Of a DNA stretch of 64,000 bases, positions 17,566-28,897 are shown piece after piece (position 1 is the first letter of the stretch; every line of letters begins with the position of its first letter). The stretch is from Thermomonas brevis (lineage in GTDB: Bacteria > Pseudomonadota > Gammaproteobacteria > Xanthomonadales > Xanthomonadaceae). The stretch covers positions 1,302,001 through 1,366,000 of the forward strand of contig NZ_CP060711.1 of the NCBI RefSeq assembly GCF_014395425.1, read 5' to 3'. Both the position numbers and the translations under genes were made by a program. Below the pieces are notes generated by a model. That model saw nothing but the letters and a program-made list of their open reading frames with translations. It searched no databases and was not told where the DNA came from.

Positions 17566-19623
17566 TCAGCGCTGCGCGACGCGCATCACCTTCGGGGTCA
17601 CGAACACCAGCAGCTCGGCCTTGCTCTTGCTGCGGTTCTTGTTGCGGAACAGGTTGCCCAGCACCGGGATATCGCCCAAGAAGGGCACCTTGGAAATGTC
17701 GGAGGAATCACTGAATTCGTAAACGCCACCGATCACCACAGTCTGCCCGTCCTCGACCAGCACCGCCGTATTGACCTCGCGCTTGGCGATCTGCGGCACT
17801 TGGCCGAAATTGCCCATGTCCACCCAACCATCCAGCTCGTCTTTCTTGACGGCCATGTTCAGGAAAACGCGGCCATCGTTGGTGATGGTCGGCGTCACCT
17901 TCAGCTCCAGCAGGGCTTCCTTGAACGCCACCGTGGGGGTGAGCTGGCCGCCGGCGCCGGTGACGGTGAGGTAGCCGATCTCCTTGCCCTGGCGGATCAC
18001 CGCTTCCTTCTGGTTGCTGGTGACGATGCGCGGATTGGAGATGACCTCAGCACGCGCCTGGGTCTGGATTGCCGACAGCTCGACATCCAGCAGGTAACCG
18101 GCATTGAGGATGGACAATGCCAAGGAACCCGGGTTCGTCCCGGTCATGGCTGCCGGAAGATTGGTCATCAGGCTGCGCGTGATGGTGTTCACGCCATAGG
18201 TCGGGGTATTGGTACTCCACCGGCCGGAACCGGGTGCCTGCGGCGCATCGGCATCGGTGGGTAACCGGCCAGCACCCCCCGTCAGATAGGTCTTCAGGGC
18301 ATCTGCGTAAAGCTTGTTGTTGGCGTTGTTCGTATTCGTTACCGACTGACGGTTGGTCAGAGTGTCGCTCAGATTACCGCCGTAGGACACATTATCCTTG
18401 TTTCCGGTAATGCCGAACTTGGCACCCAGCTCCCGCGCCACGTTTTCGTTGGCGAGCACGATGCGGGCCTCGATCACCACCTGATCGACCGGCTTGTCGA
18501 GCTTCTGCACCAGATCCTTGATGTTCGCCACGCGCTGGGGGATGTCGATCACAAGCAGAGTGTTGGTGCGCTTGTCGTAACTAATGCTACCTCGACCGGA
18601 CAGGAAACCGCGATCCTGAGAATTCTGGCCCTGCTGCTGCCCCCCCTGCTGGTTGCCCTTGCTTTCCTCGGTAAGCAGCCGGGCGATGTCCTCGGCGTTG
18701 GCGTAGTTGACCGGGATGTATTCGGTCACCTTCTCCGCGCGCTCTTCCAGGTTGATGCGGGCGTCTTCCTTGGCCTGCTCGAAGTCGGCGATTTCCTTCT
18801 GCGGGGCCACCCAGACCACGTTGCCGCTGCGGCGCTTGTCCAGCGACTTGGCCTGCAGCACAAGATCCAGCGCCTGATCCCACGGCACGTTGACCAAGCG
18901 CAAGGTGACGTTGCCCTGCACGGTGTCTGCGGCGACGATGTTGAGGTTGGATTCGTCGGCGATCAGCTGCAGGACGGTGCGCACCGGCACATCCTGGAAG
19001 TTGAAGGTGACCGGCTTGCCGCTGTAGCGCACAGCGGCATTGCTGCTGCCGGTGCTGGCCACCGCCCCCATGGCGGCAGGCGTCTTGTCCTGCACCTTGG
19101 CGGCAACCGGCGCCGCGGCGCGCGGCACGATCTCGACGATGTATTCGCTTCCGCTCTGGTAGGCCATCGACTCGAACGTGCCCTTGGTTCCCAGCACCAA
19201 CTGCGCGCCGCTGCTGGTGGCGCGCGCGTCGATGCGCTGCACCGGGGTGGCAAAATCGGTGACGTTGATCGGGCGCTGCAGCGCGGCCGGCAGCTGGGCG
19301 TTGCCGATGTCCACGACCACGCTGGAGCCCATGTTGCGCAGGTCCGGAGCCGCGCCGTCGCCGGAGAAGCGCAGGATCAGCTTGCCGGAACCGCCGTCGC
19401 CGCGCTTGAAGTCGATCGCGGACACGCTGACGGCATCCGGCAGACGCTTGGCGGGATCGGCCAGCGCGCCGGTCGCGGCCTGGCCCATGCCGGCGGCGAC
19501 CACGGTGACGGGCAGCGCGCTGGAGCCGGCGGCGTATAGGCCCGCGGCGAGTCCTGCCGCGAGAACCCCGAGGTGCAAGGGACGCCGGACGGGCAGCGTT
19601 TGCTTGGCGTTGTTGACGGTCAT
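17566..19623 (-). CDS. pilQ: Type IV pilus secretin PilQ
   Basis: Outer-membrane secretin through which the type IV pilus exits. It has 685 residues from ATG 19623, with GGGGAA upstream. An N-terminal hydrophobic signal lies near residues 18-38. One or more AMIN-type beta domains follow (about residues 55-170), then the STN/N0 domain (FNFQDVPVRTVLQLIADES) and N1 (EDIARLLTEESKG). The C-terminal secretin domain contains ARAEVISNPRIVTSNQKEA and ends with the secretin S-domain-like VFVTPKVMR. It is the last gene of pilMNOPQ and is followed by the terminator. Confidence 0.96.
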   Translation of the reverse strand: MTVNNAKQTLPVRRPLHLGVLAAGLAAGLYAAGSSALPVTVVAAGMGQAATGALADPAKRLPDAVSVSAIDFKRGDGGSGKLILRFSGDGAAPDLRNMGSSVVVDIGNAQLPAALQRPINVTDFATPVQRIDARATSSGAQLVLGTKGTFESMAYQSGSEYIVEIVPRAAAPVAAKVQDKTPAAMGAVASTGSSNAAVRYSGKPVTFNFQDVPVRTVLQLIADESNLNIVAADTVQGNVTLRLVNVPWDQALDLVLQAKSLDKRRSGNVVWVAPQKEIADFEQAKEDARINLEERAEKVTEYIPVNYANAEDIARLLTEESKGNQQGGQQQGQNSQDRGFLSGRGSISYDKRTNTLLVIDIPQRVANIKDLVQKLDKPVDQVVIEARIVLANENVARELGAKFGITGNKDNVSYGGNLSDTLTNRQSVTNTNNANNKLYADALKTYLTGGAGRLPTDADAPQAPGSGRWSTNTPTYGVNTITRSLMTNLPAAMTGTNPGSLALSILNAGYLLDVELSAIQTQARAEVISNPRIVTSNQKEAVIRQGKEIGYLTVTGAGGQLTPTVAFKEALLELKVTPTITNDGRVFLNMAVKKDELDGWVDMGNFGQVPQIAKREVNTAVLVEDGQTVVIGGVYEFSDSSDISKVPFLGDIPVLGNLFRNKNRSKSKAELLVFVTPKVMRVAQR

Positions 19624-19638
19624 CGGTCTATTCCCCAA

Positions 19639-20163
19639 TCAATTGTCTTCGAGCGCCAGCTTGGCGGGACGTTCCAGCCAGCCGCCTGCGCCATCCGGAA
19701 CCAGTTCGACCAGTTCGACCCGGTCTTCATAGACGCCGGTCACCCGGCCGTCGCTTTGCCCCATGTAGTCCCCCGGCTTCACCCGGTAGGTCACCTTGTC
19801 GGGGGCCATGACCAGCGCCACCAGGCCCTTGCCGGCGCCCAGCGAGCCCACCAGCTTCAGGCTGTCGAGCGAGAACATTTCCAGCGTCTGCTTGCGCCGG
19901 CCCGGATCGGGCCGCGGGCCGTTGCCGGAGCCTTCCCCGCTGAAGGCCTGGTCGAAGGGGTCGCGCATGTTCTGCGCGGTGTATTCGAACGTTTCGAACT
20001 GCTGCATGACCGGCAGGGGTTCCAGCGGCGGGGCCGGCTTGGCCTTCACCTCGGCCACCCATTTCTCCAGGTCGCCGCGGCTTCCGCCACAGGCGGACAA
20101 CAGGCCGCAGAGCAGCAGCAGGGCCAGCAGGCCGGAGACGCGACGAAGCGATGACAGGCGCAT
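19639..20163 (-). CDS. pilP: Type IV pilus assembly lipoprotein PilP
   Basis: Inner-membrane lipoprotein that links PilNO to the secretin PilQ. It has 174 residues from ATG 20163; a GTG two codons earlier overlaps the pilO stop and is an alternative. A lipobox LLSAC ends the signal peptide near residue 25. The conserved PilP block follows, with RDPFD and, later, LEMFSLDSLKLVGSL and YRVKPGDYMGQSDGRV. It lies 15 bases before pilQ. The operon context and length are standard. Confidence 0.95.
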   Translation of the reverse strand: MRLSSLRRVSGLLALLLLCGLLSACGGSRGDLEKWVAEVKAKPAPPLEPLPVMQQFETFEYTAQNMRDPFDQAFSGEGSGNGPRPDPGRRKQTLEMFSLDSLKLVGSLGAGKGLVALVMAPDKVTYRVKPGDYMGQSDGRVTGVYEDRVELVELVPDGAGGWLERPAKLALEDN

Positions 20164-20165
20164 GG

Positions 20166-20846
20166 TCACTTGCCCTCCTTCTTGGCGGCGTCGGCCGCGG
20201 CCGCTTCGGATTGCGCCGCTTCATCCTCGTCCAGATAGCGGTAGGTCTTGACCGTGCCGGCCAGCTCCAGCGCACTGTTGGCGCCGATGCGGGCGTTCGG
20301 GTTGTCCTTGGTCTTCTTCGGCTGCAGCGAGATGTCGTGCATCGTCATGATGACCACGCGCGGCAGCGAGGCCACGCCGCTGACGAAGGCGCCGAACTGG
20401 TGGTAGGTGCCCACCATCCGCAGCATGATCGGCTTCTCGGCGTAGAACTCCTGCTTGGCTTCCGGCCCCGGCTGGAACAGGTCGTTCTGGATGCCGGTGG
20501 CCAGCGCGGTCTGCGAGATGTCCACGATCAGGTCGGGCATTTCGGTCTTGCTGGGCAGCTGCCGCAGCATCTGCTGCAGCTGCTGCTCCATCTGCGCCAG
20601 CTGCTGCTTGAGCGGTTCCAGGTTGGCGGCGCGGCCCTGCTTGGTCTCGAACTCGGTGCGCAGGTCGGTTTCCTGCGATTCGAGCGTCTTCAGCTCGTCC
20701 TGCTTGCCGCGCACCATCACCCACCACGCCAGCACCACGATCAGCAGCGCGACCAGCCCGCAGAAAATCAGCTGCGCCTGGCGCGGCCAGTTGCCGATGT
20801 TGTTGATGTCGAGTTCGCGAAAATTGATCTTCTTCTTGTTGTTCAC
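20166..20846 (-). CDS. pilO: Type IV pilus inner-membrane protein PilO
   Basis: Bitopic inner-membrane protein of the pilus alignment subcomplex, 226 residues, with GTG start at 20846 overlapping the pilN stop (GTGA). A short cytoplasmic N-terminus precedes one membrane helix (about residues 26-46, LIFCGLVALLIVVLAWWVMV). A coiled coil follows (about 50-95, rich in Q/E: LKQQLAQMEQQLQQML), then the ferredoxin-like periplasmic domain with YHQFGAFVSGVASLPRVV. The C-terminus is Ala/Glu/Lys-rich. Confidence 0.95.
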   Translation of the reverse strand: MNNKKKINFRELDINNIGNWPRQAQLIFCGLVALLIVVLAWWVMVRGKQDELKTLESQETDLRTEFETKQGRAANLEPLKQQLAQMEQQLQQMLRQLPSKTEMPDLIVDISQTALATGIQNDLFQPGPEAKQEFYAEKPIMLRMVGTYHQFGAFVSGVASLPRVVIMTMHDISLQPKKTKDNPNARIGANSALELAGTVKTYRYLDEDEAAQSEAAAADAAKKEGK

Positions 20847-21468
20847 GACGCGGCTCCTCCAGCAGCAGGCGCGGCGGCCGGCGCGGTCGCGGGCGTCGCC
20901 GCCTCGCCGTCCTCATCCTTGGGCGCGTTCGGGTTGGCGAGCTTGACCTTCAGATTGAACTCGTAGGGAAGGCCGGGATTGCCTTCCTTCGCCTCGATCA
21001 CGTTGAGGTCGGGGTTGGTCATCCAGCCCGAGCTCTCCAGGTTGCGCATGTAGGTGGACACGCGCGCGTTGGACTGCGAGCGGCCGCTCAGGGTGAGGAT
21101 GTCGCCTTCCTGCTTGATCCCTGTGAGCGCCACGCCGTCGGGGATGGTGCGCACCAGCGAATCGAACAGGTGCACCATCTGCGAGCGGTTGGACTGCAGC
21201 TGCTCGATGACTTCCTTGCGCGCCAGCAGCTTGGACTTCTTCTGGTCGAGCGCCTCGATCTCCTTGATCTGGCCGTCGACCTTGGTGATCTCGCCGCGCA
21301 GGTACTCGTTGCGGGCGGTCTGGCTGGAGATGCGGCCGCTGTAGAAGCTGTAGATCAGGAACGACAGCAGCACGCCGGCCGCGACGGCCAGCCCCAGCAT
21401 GCCGATGAATTCCTTCTGGCGGGCCTTGCGGCGCTCTTCGCGCCACGGGAGGAGATTGATCCGTGCCA

Positions 21469-21469
<1 letters not shown>
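20843..21469 (-). CDS. pilN: Type IV pilus inner-membrane protein PilN
   Basis: Inner-membrane partner of PilO, 208 residues. It begins with the diagnostic motif INLLPWREERRKARQKEF, whose N-terminal segment inserts into the PilM groove. One membrane helix (about residues 24-42), a coiled coil and a periplasmic ferredoxin-like domain (VSTYMRNLESSGWM) follow. Its ATG overlaps the pilM stop as TGATG. The tail after residue 185 is a low-complexity Ala/Pro stretch. Confidence 0.96.
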
Positions 21470-22551
<1,082 letters not shown>

Positions 22552-22767
22552 TTACGCGCCACAGGTGCTGTAATACATGAATAACGGACTTTTCACGCCA
22601 AGGCAACCGGTTTCGGTCGATCGCCCCGTCGCGCGCCCTCCATTCTGCCCTGTCCGGTTTCCATATACGCATGCGCGAACGGGAACCGGCCACCCCCGTG
22701 GGCCGGCTGCTGCCAGCGCCTAATCTATACTCCGCGGCTCCGCCTGCTGCAATCGGAATCTGCATCC

Positions 22768-25281
22768 ATGCCCCGCCTCCCCCGCCTGCTGCGCTGGCTT
22801 CTCCTGGGCGCCGCGCTCGCCTGCCTGGCCGGCGCGCTCGCCTTCGGCATCGTGGTCTATGCGGTCAGCGCCCGCCTGCCGGACGTGCAGAGCCTGCGCA
22901 GCATCGAGCTGCAGGAACCGATGTACGTGTACGCCAGGGACGGCCGCCTGATCGGCCTGTTCGGGGAGATGCGGCGCTATCCGGTCGAGATCGGCAAGGT
23001 CCCGCCGCGGGTCAAGCAGGCCTTCCTGGCCGCCGAGGACGCCAACTTCTACCAGCACCACGGCATCGACGTGAAGGGCGTGCTGCGCGCGGTCTGGCTG
23101 CTGGCCAAGACCGGCGGGCAGGAGCGGGTGGCCGGCGGCTCCACCATCACCCAGCAGGTCGCCAAGCAGTTCTTCCTCAGCTCCGAGTACAGCTTCCGCC
23201 GCAAGTTCGCGGAAATGCTGCTGGCGATGAAGATGGAGCGGGAACTGGACAAGGACGAGATCTTCGAGCTGTACCTCAACAAGAGTTTCTTCGGCAACCG
23301 CGCCTACGGCGTGGCCGCAGCCGCCGAGTACTACTACGGCAAGCCGCTGGACCAGCTGACCCTGGACGAGGCCGCCACCCTGGCCGGCATCCCCAAGTTC
23401 CCGTCCAGCGGCAATCCGATCAGCAATCCCGAGCGCGCCCGCCTGCGCCGCGACAACTACATCCTGCCGCGCATGGCCGAACTGGGCTTCGTCAGCCGCG
23501 CCGAGGCAGACGCGGCGCGCCGGGCGCCGATGCACGCCGCGCCGCACGAGCGGCAGATCGAGGTGTACGCGCCCTACGTGGCCGAGATGGTGCGCCAGCA
23601 GATGGTCGAACGTTTCGGCGGCGACGTGCTGAACAAGGGCTACCACGTCATCACCACCATCGACCCGACCCTGCAGGCCGCCGCCGACCGCGCGGTGATC
23701 GACGGCCTGCGCGTCTACGACCACCGCCACGGCTGGCGCAAGCCGGAGCAGACGGTGCAGGTCCCGAGCGGTGCCGACGCCGCGACCATCGGCCGCCTGC
23801 TGCGCGGCACGCCGACGCAGGGCGGCCTGCTGCCGGCAGTAGTGACCGGCAATGCGGGCGGCAGCCTGCACGTCGTGCTGGCCAACGGCAACGAGCTGGA
23901 CCTGGCCGGCAAGGCGATCTTCTGGACCGGCAAGCCGGCCTCGGCGCTGGCCCAGCCCGGCGACGTGGTGCGCGTGCGCCGGCTGCCCGACGACAAGCCC
24001 GATGCGCCGGCACAGTGGGAAATCGAGCAGCTGCCGCGCGCGCAGGTGGCGCTGGTGTCGCTGGACGCCGACAACGGCGCGCTGCGGGCGCTGGTCGGCG
24101 GCTACAGCTTCGCCGGCAACAAGTTCAACCGCGCCACCCAGGCGCGCCGCCAGCCGGGCTCCAGCTTCAAGCCGTTCCTGTACGCGGCGGCGTTCGAGCG
24201 CGGCTTCAACCCGGCCTCGATCGTGCTGGACGCGCCGGTGGTGTTCAAGGACCGGCGCGGCCACGAGTGGCGCCCGCAGAACGATTCCGGCAACTTCGCC
24301 GGCCCGATGCGCATCCGCGAGGCCCTGGTGCAGTCGCGCAACCTGGTGTCGGTGCGGCTGCTGGACAGCATCGGCGTGGACTATGCGCGCCGCTACATCA
24401 GCCATTTCGGCTTCGACGAGGCCAGCCTGCCGCCGAACCTGTCGATGTCGCTGGGCACCGCCTCGCTGACTCCGCTGTCGGTGGCGCGCGGCTATACCGC
24501 CTTCGCCAACGGCGGCTTCCTGGTCACGCCCTGGGTGATCGACAGCGTGCGCGACCGCGACGGCCGCGAGGTGTTCAAGGAGCATCCGCCCACCGCCTGC
24601 CCGGCCTGCGCCGCGTCGGCGCTACCCGGCCAGACCGCCACCGTGGCGGCGTCGGGCAAGGTGGACGGCTTCGACCTCGGCCCGGCCGGCACCGCGCCGC
24701 CGGCGGCACCCGCCAAGCCCGCGGACGCCGGAAAAGCCGCCAACGCGATCCCCGCCGCCGACGCCAAGCCCGCCGATCCCGACCTGCTGGTCGCCCCGCG
24801 CGCGATCGATCCGCGCGTGGCCTGGCAGCTGGCCTCGATGATGCGCGACGTGGTCAAGCGCGGCACCGCCACCGCCGCCAGAGTCCTGAACCGCGAGGAC
24901 ATCGGCGGCAAGACCGGCTCCACCAACGACCACCGCGACGCCTGGTTCTCCGGCTTCGGCGGCCCCTACGTCACCACCGTGTGGGTGGGCCGCGACGACT
25001 TCCGCTCGCTCGGCTACCGCGAATACGGCGGCAAGGCGGCGCTGCCGATCTGGATCAGCTACATGCAGACGGCGCTGAAGGACCAGCCCGAGCGGCTGCC
25101 CGACCCGCCCGAGGGCATGATCAAGGTCAGCGTCAGCGCCAGCGGCCGGCTGCTGCCGGGCGACGGCGGCGGCATCGTCGAATGGGTGAAGGCCGAGGAC
25201 CTGCAGCGCATGGAAGAAGAGGCGCTGACCCAGCCGGAGACCGACGAGCAGCCGACCGAGGAATCGTTCGACATCTTCTGA
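22768..25281 (+). CDS. mrcA: Penicillin-binding protein 1A (bifunctional transglycosylase/transpeptidase)
   Basis: Class A penicillin-binding protein that polymerises and cross-links peptidoglycan. It has 837 residues with a membrane anchor at about residues 11-33. The GT51 glycosyltransferase domain has its catalytic Glu90 in [12 protein letters not shown] and [14 protein letters not shown] near residue 128. An OB-like insertion follows. The transpeptidase domain shows SSFK (S465 and K468), SRN near 523 and KTGST (715-719). A TATACT -10-like box lies 37 bases upstream without a convincing -35. It is divergent from pilM. Confidence 0.97.
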   Translation: MPRLPRLLRWLLLGAALACLAGALAFGIVVYAVSARLPDVQSLRSIELQEPMYVYARDGRLIGLFGEMRRYPVEIGKVPPRVKQAFLAAEDANFYQHHGIDVKGVLRAVWLLAKTGGQERVAGGSTITQQVAKQFFLSSEYSFRRKFAEMLLAMKMERELDKDEIFELYLNKSFFGNRAYGVAAAAEYYYGKPLDQLTLDEAATLAGIPKFPSSGNPISNPERARLRRDNYILPRMAELGFVSRAEADAARRAPMHAAPHERQIEVYAPYVAEMVRQQMVERFGGDVLNKGYHVITTIDPTLQAAADRAVIDGLRVYDHRHGWRKPEQTVQVPSGADAATIGRLLRGTPTQGGLLPAVVTGNAGGSLHVVLANGNELDLAGKAIFWTGKPASALAQPGDVVRVRRLPDDKPDAPAQWEIEQLPRAQVALVSLDADNGALRALVGGYSFAGNKFNRATQARRQPGSSFKPFLYAAAFERGFNPASIVLDAPVVFKDRRGHEWRPQNDSGNFAGPMRIREALVQSRNLVSVRLLDSIGVDYARRYISHFGFDEASLPPNLSMSLGTASLTPLSVARGYTAFANGGFLVTPWVIDSVRDRDGREVFKEHPPTACPACAASALPGQTATVAASGKVDGFDLGPAGTAPPAAPAKPADAGKAANAIPAADAKPADPDLLVAPRAIDPRVAWQLASMMRDVVKRGTATAARVLNREDIGGKTGSTNDHRDAWFSGFGGPYVTTVWVGRDDFRSLGYREYGGKAALPIWISYMQTALKDQPERLPDPPEGMIKVSVSASGRLLPGDGGGIVEWVKAEDLQRMEEEALTQPETDEQPTEESFDIF

Positions 25282-25362
25282 CGCGGCCGGCGGCGGCGGC
25301 CGGCGCGGACACGCTCACGCCGGCTCGGGTACAGTCTGCCCAGGCCGCAGTGGAGAGTCGCG

Positions 25363-26031
25363 ATGTCGGATGCCCGCCAGCACGCCCACGCCCACCTGCA
25401 CGCCCAGACCCGCGTCCGCGAACGCCGCCAGCGGCTGGCCCACGAGGCCGCCCGGCTGATGGCCGAAGGCGGCATCCGCGACTTCCAGATGGCCAAGCGC
25501 AAGGCCGCGCAGCGGCTGGGCATCCACGACGACGCCTCGCTGCCGCGCAACCGCGAGATCGAGGACGCGCTGCGCGAATACCAGCGCCTGTTCCTCGGCG
25601 ACAGCCAGCTTACCGAACTGCGCCGCCGCCGCGAAGCCGCCCTGCGCGCGCTGGAGTTCTTCGCCGCGTTCGAGCCGCGCCTGGTCGGCCCGGTGCTGGA
25701 CGGCACCGCCGACGCCCATTCGCCGGTCGCCCTGCACCTGCACAGCGACGATCCCGACGCGGTGCCGCGCTGGCTGGACGAGCACGGCATCCCCGCGCAG
25801 GCGCGCAGCCGCCACCTGCGGCTGGACCGCGAGCGCGACCTCGACGCGCCGGCCTGGCTGTTCGGCGCGGAGGGGCTGGCCTTCGACGCCACCGTGCTGC
25901 CGCTGGACGGATTGCGTCAGGCGCCGCTGTCCGGCGTCGACGAGCGGCCGATGCGCCGCGCCTCGGCATCGCAATTGCGCGCGCTGCTGGCCGAGGACGA
26001 GATCGCCGGCTACGAAGCCGGCACGCCCTGA
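25363..26031 (+). CDS. Conserved hypothetical protein
   Basis: Protein of 222 residues, soluble and charged. The N-terminal block HEAARLMAEGGIRDFQMAKR, followed by KAAQRLGI, is conserved in a family of Pseudomonas/Xanthomonas proteins of unknown function, as I recall it. A middle part (LRRRREAALRALEFFAAFEP, then LVGPVLDGTADAHSPVALHL) and a later LDHDDP-type stretch suggest a nucleotidyltransferase-like fold, but no catalytic motif can be pointed to with certainty. The C-terminus ends with LRALLAEDEIAGYE. It follows mrcA by 81 bases and converges on gltA, sharing a terminator. Confidence 0.75.
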   Translation: MSDARQHAHAHLHAQTRVRERRQRLAHEAARLMAEGGIRDFQMAKRKAAQRLGIHDDASLPRNREIEDALREYQRLFLGDSQLTELRRRREAALRALEFFAAFEPRLVGPVLDGTADAHSPVALHLHSDDPDAVPRWLDEHGIPAQARSRHLRLDRERDLDAPAWLFGAEGLAFDATVLPLDGLRQAPLSGVDERPMRRASASQLRALLAEDEIAGYEAGTP

Positions 26032-26052
26032 ACCGGACCGCCGCCCAAACGA

Positions 26053-26077
26053 AAACGCCCCGCGATGCGGGGCGTTT
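26053..26077. terminator. Bidirectional intrinsic terminator between a hypothetical gene and gltA
   Basis: A perfect 11-base-pair stem (26053-26063 with 26067-26077) with a GAT loop. On the minus strand the stem is followed by TTTTCGTTT-like U-rich sequence and so serves gltA; on the plus strand GTTTC follows and may serve the upstream gene. Confidence 0.85.
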
Positions 26078-26098
26078 CGGATCGCGCGGGAAACGGGC

Positions 26099-27388
<1,290 letters not shown>

Positions 27389-27504
27389 GACGCAACTCCA
27401 ATCTGGTGTGCGCTGCACGCGGCCCGCGGGCCATGCGCCGGCGCATGGGAAAACGGAATTATCGCATAGCCGCCCGCCTGCGACCCTGGACGAAAGTCGC
27501 AGCC

Positions 27505-27522
27505 GCCTGATCCGGATCAGGC
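27505..27522. promoter_or_regulatory. Perfect 18-base palindrome upstream of gltA
   Basis: GCCTGATCCGGATCAGGC is perfectly self-complementary. It lies 117 bases before the gltA start and about 40 bases upstream of a GATAAT -10-like box (27458-27463), outside the rpmE2 terminator. With no loop it is a better operator-like dyad than a hairpin. No regulator is identified. Confidence 0.35.
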
Positions 27523-27542
27523 CGTCGTGCCGGAAAAACGGA

Positions 27543-27566
27543 AACGGCCGCCCGGAGGCGGCCGTT
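27543..27566 (-). terminator. Intrinsic terminator of rpmE2
   Basis: A 10-base-pair stem (27543-27552 with 27557-27566) is followed on the minus strand by TTTCCGTTTTT. It lies 23 bases beyond the rpmE2 stop. Confidence 0.85.
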
Positions 27567-27589
27567 CCTGCACAGCGATACGCGCGCGC

Positions 27590-27832
27590 TTACTTCTGGT
27601 AGCGCTTGCGGAACTTGTCCACGCGGCCGCTGGTGTCGATCACCTTGTTCTGGCCGGTGTAGAAGGGGTGCGAGGACGACGAGACTTCCACCTTGACCAG
27701 CGGATACTCGTTGCCGTCTTCCCACTTCACCGTCTCCTTGCTGGAGAGGGTCGAGCGGGTCAGGATCTTGAAGTCCGAGGTCACGTCCTGGAAGACGACG
27801 TCGCGGTATTCGGGATGGATGCCGGCTTTCAT
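27590..27832 (-). CDS. rpmE2: 50S ribosomal protein L31 type B
   Basis: Ribosomal protein of 80 residues beginning [16 protein letters not shown]. It lacks the four zinc-binding cysteines of classical L31 (there is no Cys at all), which makes it the type B, zinc-independent form. [17 protein letters not shown] and the final [11 protein letters not shown] are typical. Type B paralogues are often de-repressed under zinc starvation by Zur; no certain Zur box was found here, and a recognisable constitutive promoter is present. It may be the only L31 in this organism. Confidence 0.96.
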   Translation of the reverse strand: MKAGIHPEYRDVVFQDVTSDFKILTRSTLSSKETVKWEDGNEYPLVKVEVSSSSHPFYTGQNKVIDTSGRVDKFRKRYQK

Positions 27833-27869
27833 GGCGTAAAACCTGAATTGGAACGGGACGGAGCCGCGT

Positions 27870-27899
27870 ATTGTAGCGGCTCTTTGGCCGCCGGCGCAA
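27870..27899 (-). promoter_or_regulatory. rpmE2 promoter
   Basis: On the minus strand TTGCGC (27894-27899) and TACAAT (27870-27875) are separated by 18 bases. The predicted transcript would start about 30 bases before the rpmE2 ATG. This is a good sigma-70-type match by eye. Confidence 0.5.
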
Positions 27900-27928
27900 C
27901 TGGCCCGGCGCGACGCGCCCTTCCCGGC

Positions 27929-28867
27929 TCAGGAAGCGGCCAGGGCGCGCTCGATCGTGTCCTCGAACCGCCGCTGGTCGTAGCGCATCAGGATCGCCGC
28001 GTTGTCCGCCCGGCCGCCCTGCCGGTTCCAGTCCACCACGGTGGCGCCGCGGGTGTGGATGCCGGCCACTTCCACCGCCAGCGGCCGCTCGACCATCTCC
28101 AGCGCGCCCTCCGGCTGCAGTGCCAGTGCCATCGCCAGCGCATCGGCGGCGTGCCAGCGTTCGCCGCGGCCCTGCCTCGACCAGGCGCGGGTATGCGCGG
28201 AGATGCCGGCGTAGAACCGGGCCCGCGGCGAGTCCGCGGCCAGCCAGCGTTCGGCATCCCCGTGCAGGAATCCGTGCGCCAGCACCGCTTCCCAGTCGGC
28301 CAGCTCGATCCTCGGGAACGCGGCGAACACCACGTGCGCGGCCTCCGGATCGAAGGCGATGTTGAACTCGGCCGCCGGGGTAATGTTGCCGTGGGCGGTC
28401 ACCGCGCCGCCCATCACCACGCAACGGGCGACGCGCTGCGGCAGGGTCGGGTCGAGCTTGAGCGCCAGCGCGAGGTTGGTCAGCGGGCCGAGCGCGACCA
28501 GCAGCAGCTTGCCCGCGTGCTCGTGCGACAGGCGCAGGATGGCGAGCGCGGCGTGCTCGGCCTCGGCGGAGCGCGCGGCCCTGGCGTAGCCGGTGTCGCC
28601 GAAGCCGTCGCGGCCGTGCACGTAGGCGGCGTCGCGGGCCGGATGCACCAGCGGGGCGTCGGCGCCGGCGAACACCGGCACGTCGACGCCGCAGACTTCG
28701 CACAGCTTCAGCGCATTGGCGACGGTGTGCTCCAGGCCGACGTTGCCGGCGGCGATGGTCAGGCCGACCACCTCGAAGCGCGGGTCGTCGAAGGCCATCA
28801 GCAGGGCCAGTGCGTCGTCCACGCCGGGGTCGGTATCGATCAACAGGGGAATGCGGGATTCGTTCAT
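27929..28867 (-). CDS. Nucleoside hydrolase (inosine-uridine preferring family)
   Basis: Calcium-dependent N-ribohydrolase that splits nucleosides into base and ribose for salvage. It has 312 residues. The DTDPGVDDA cluster at residues 11-19 is the calcium and ribose site. VVMGGAV, FNIAFDPEAA and a late WHAADALAMALAL with the catalytic-region His are present. The cytosolic localisation fits the lack of a signal peptide. Substrate preference cannot be read from sequence. It lies 30 bases after the SQR-like gene on the same strand, so it may be read through from the sulfide operon by chance of position rather than by function. Confidence 0.9.
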   Translation of the reverse strand: MNESRIPLLIDTDPGVDDALALLMAFDDPRFEVVGLTIAAGNVGLEHTVANALKLCEVCGVDVPVFAGADAPLVHPARDAAYVHGRDGFGDTGYARAARSAEAEHAALAILRLSHEHAGKLLLVALGPLTNLALALKLDPTLPQRVARCVVMGGAVTAHGNITPAAEFNIAFDPEAAHVVFAAFPRIELADWEAVLAHGFLHGDAERWLAADSPRARFYAGISAHTRAWSRQGRGERWHAADALAMALALQPEGALEMVERPLAVEVAGIHTRGATVVDWNRQGGRADNAAILMRYDQRRFEDTIERALAAS

Positions 28868-28897
28868 CGCCGCATTATGGACGCAACCCGCACGGGC

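Noticed and set aside
22720..22735. TATACT as the -10 of the mrcA promoter
   Set aside because: The -10 match is good but no -35 lies at 16-18 bases; kept out of the feature list as uncertain.
25282..25315. GC-rich inverted repeat (GCGGCCGGC-type) after mrcA as a terminator
   Set aside because: Composition alone makes such repeats likely here and there is no U tract on either strand.
27458..27463. GATAAT as the -10 of gltA
   Set aside because: The upstream spacing gives no recognisable -35, so it is mentioned only as context for the palindrome.
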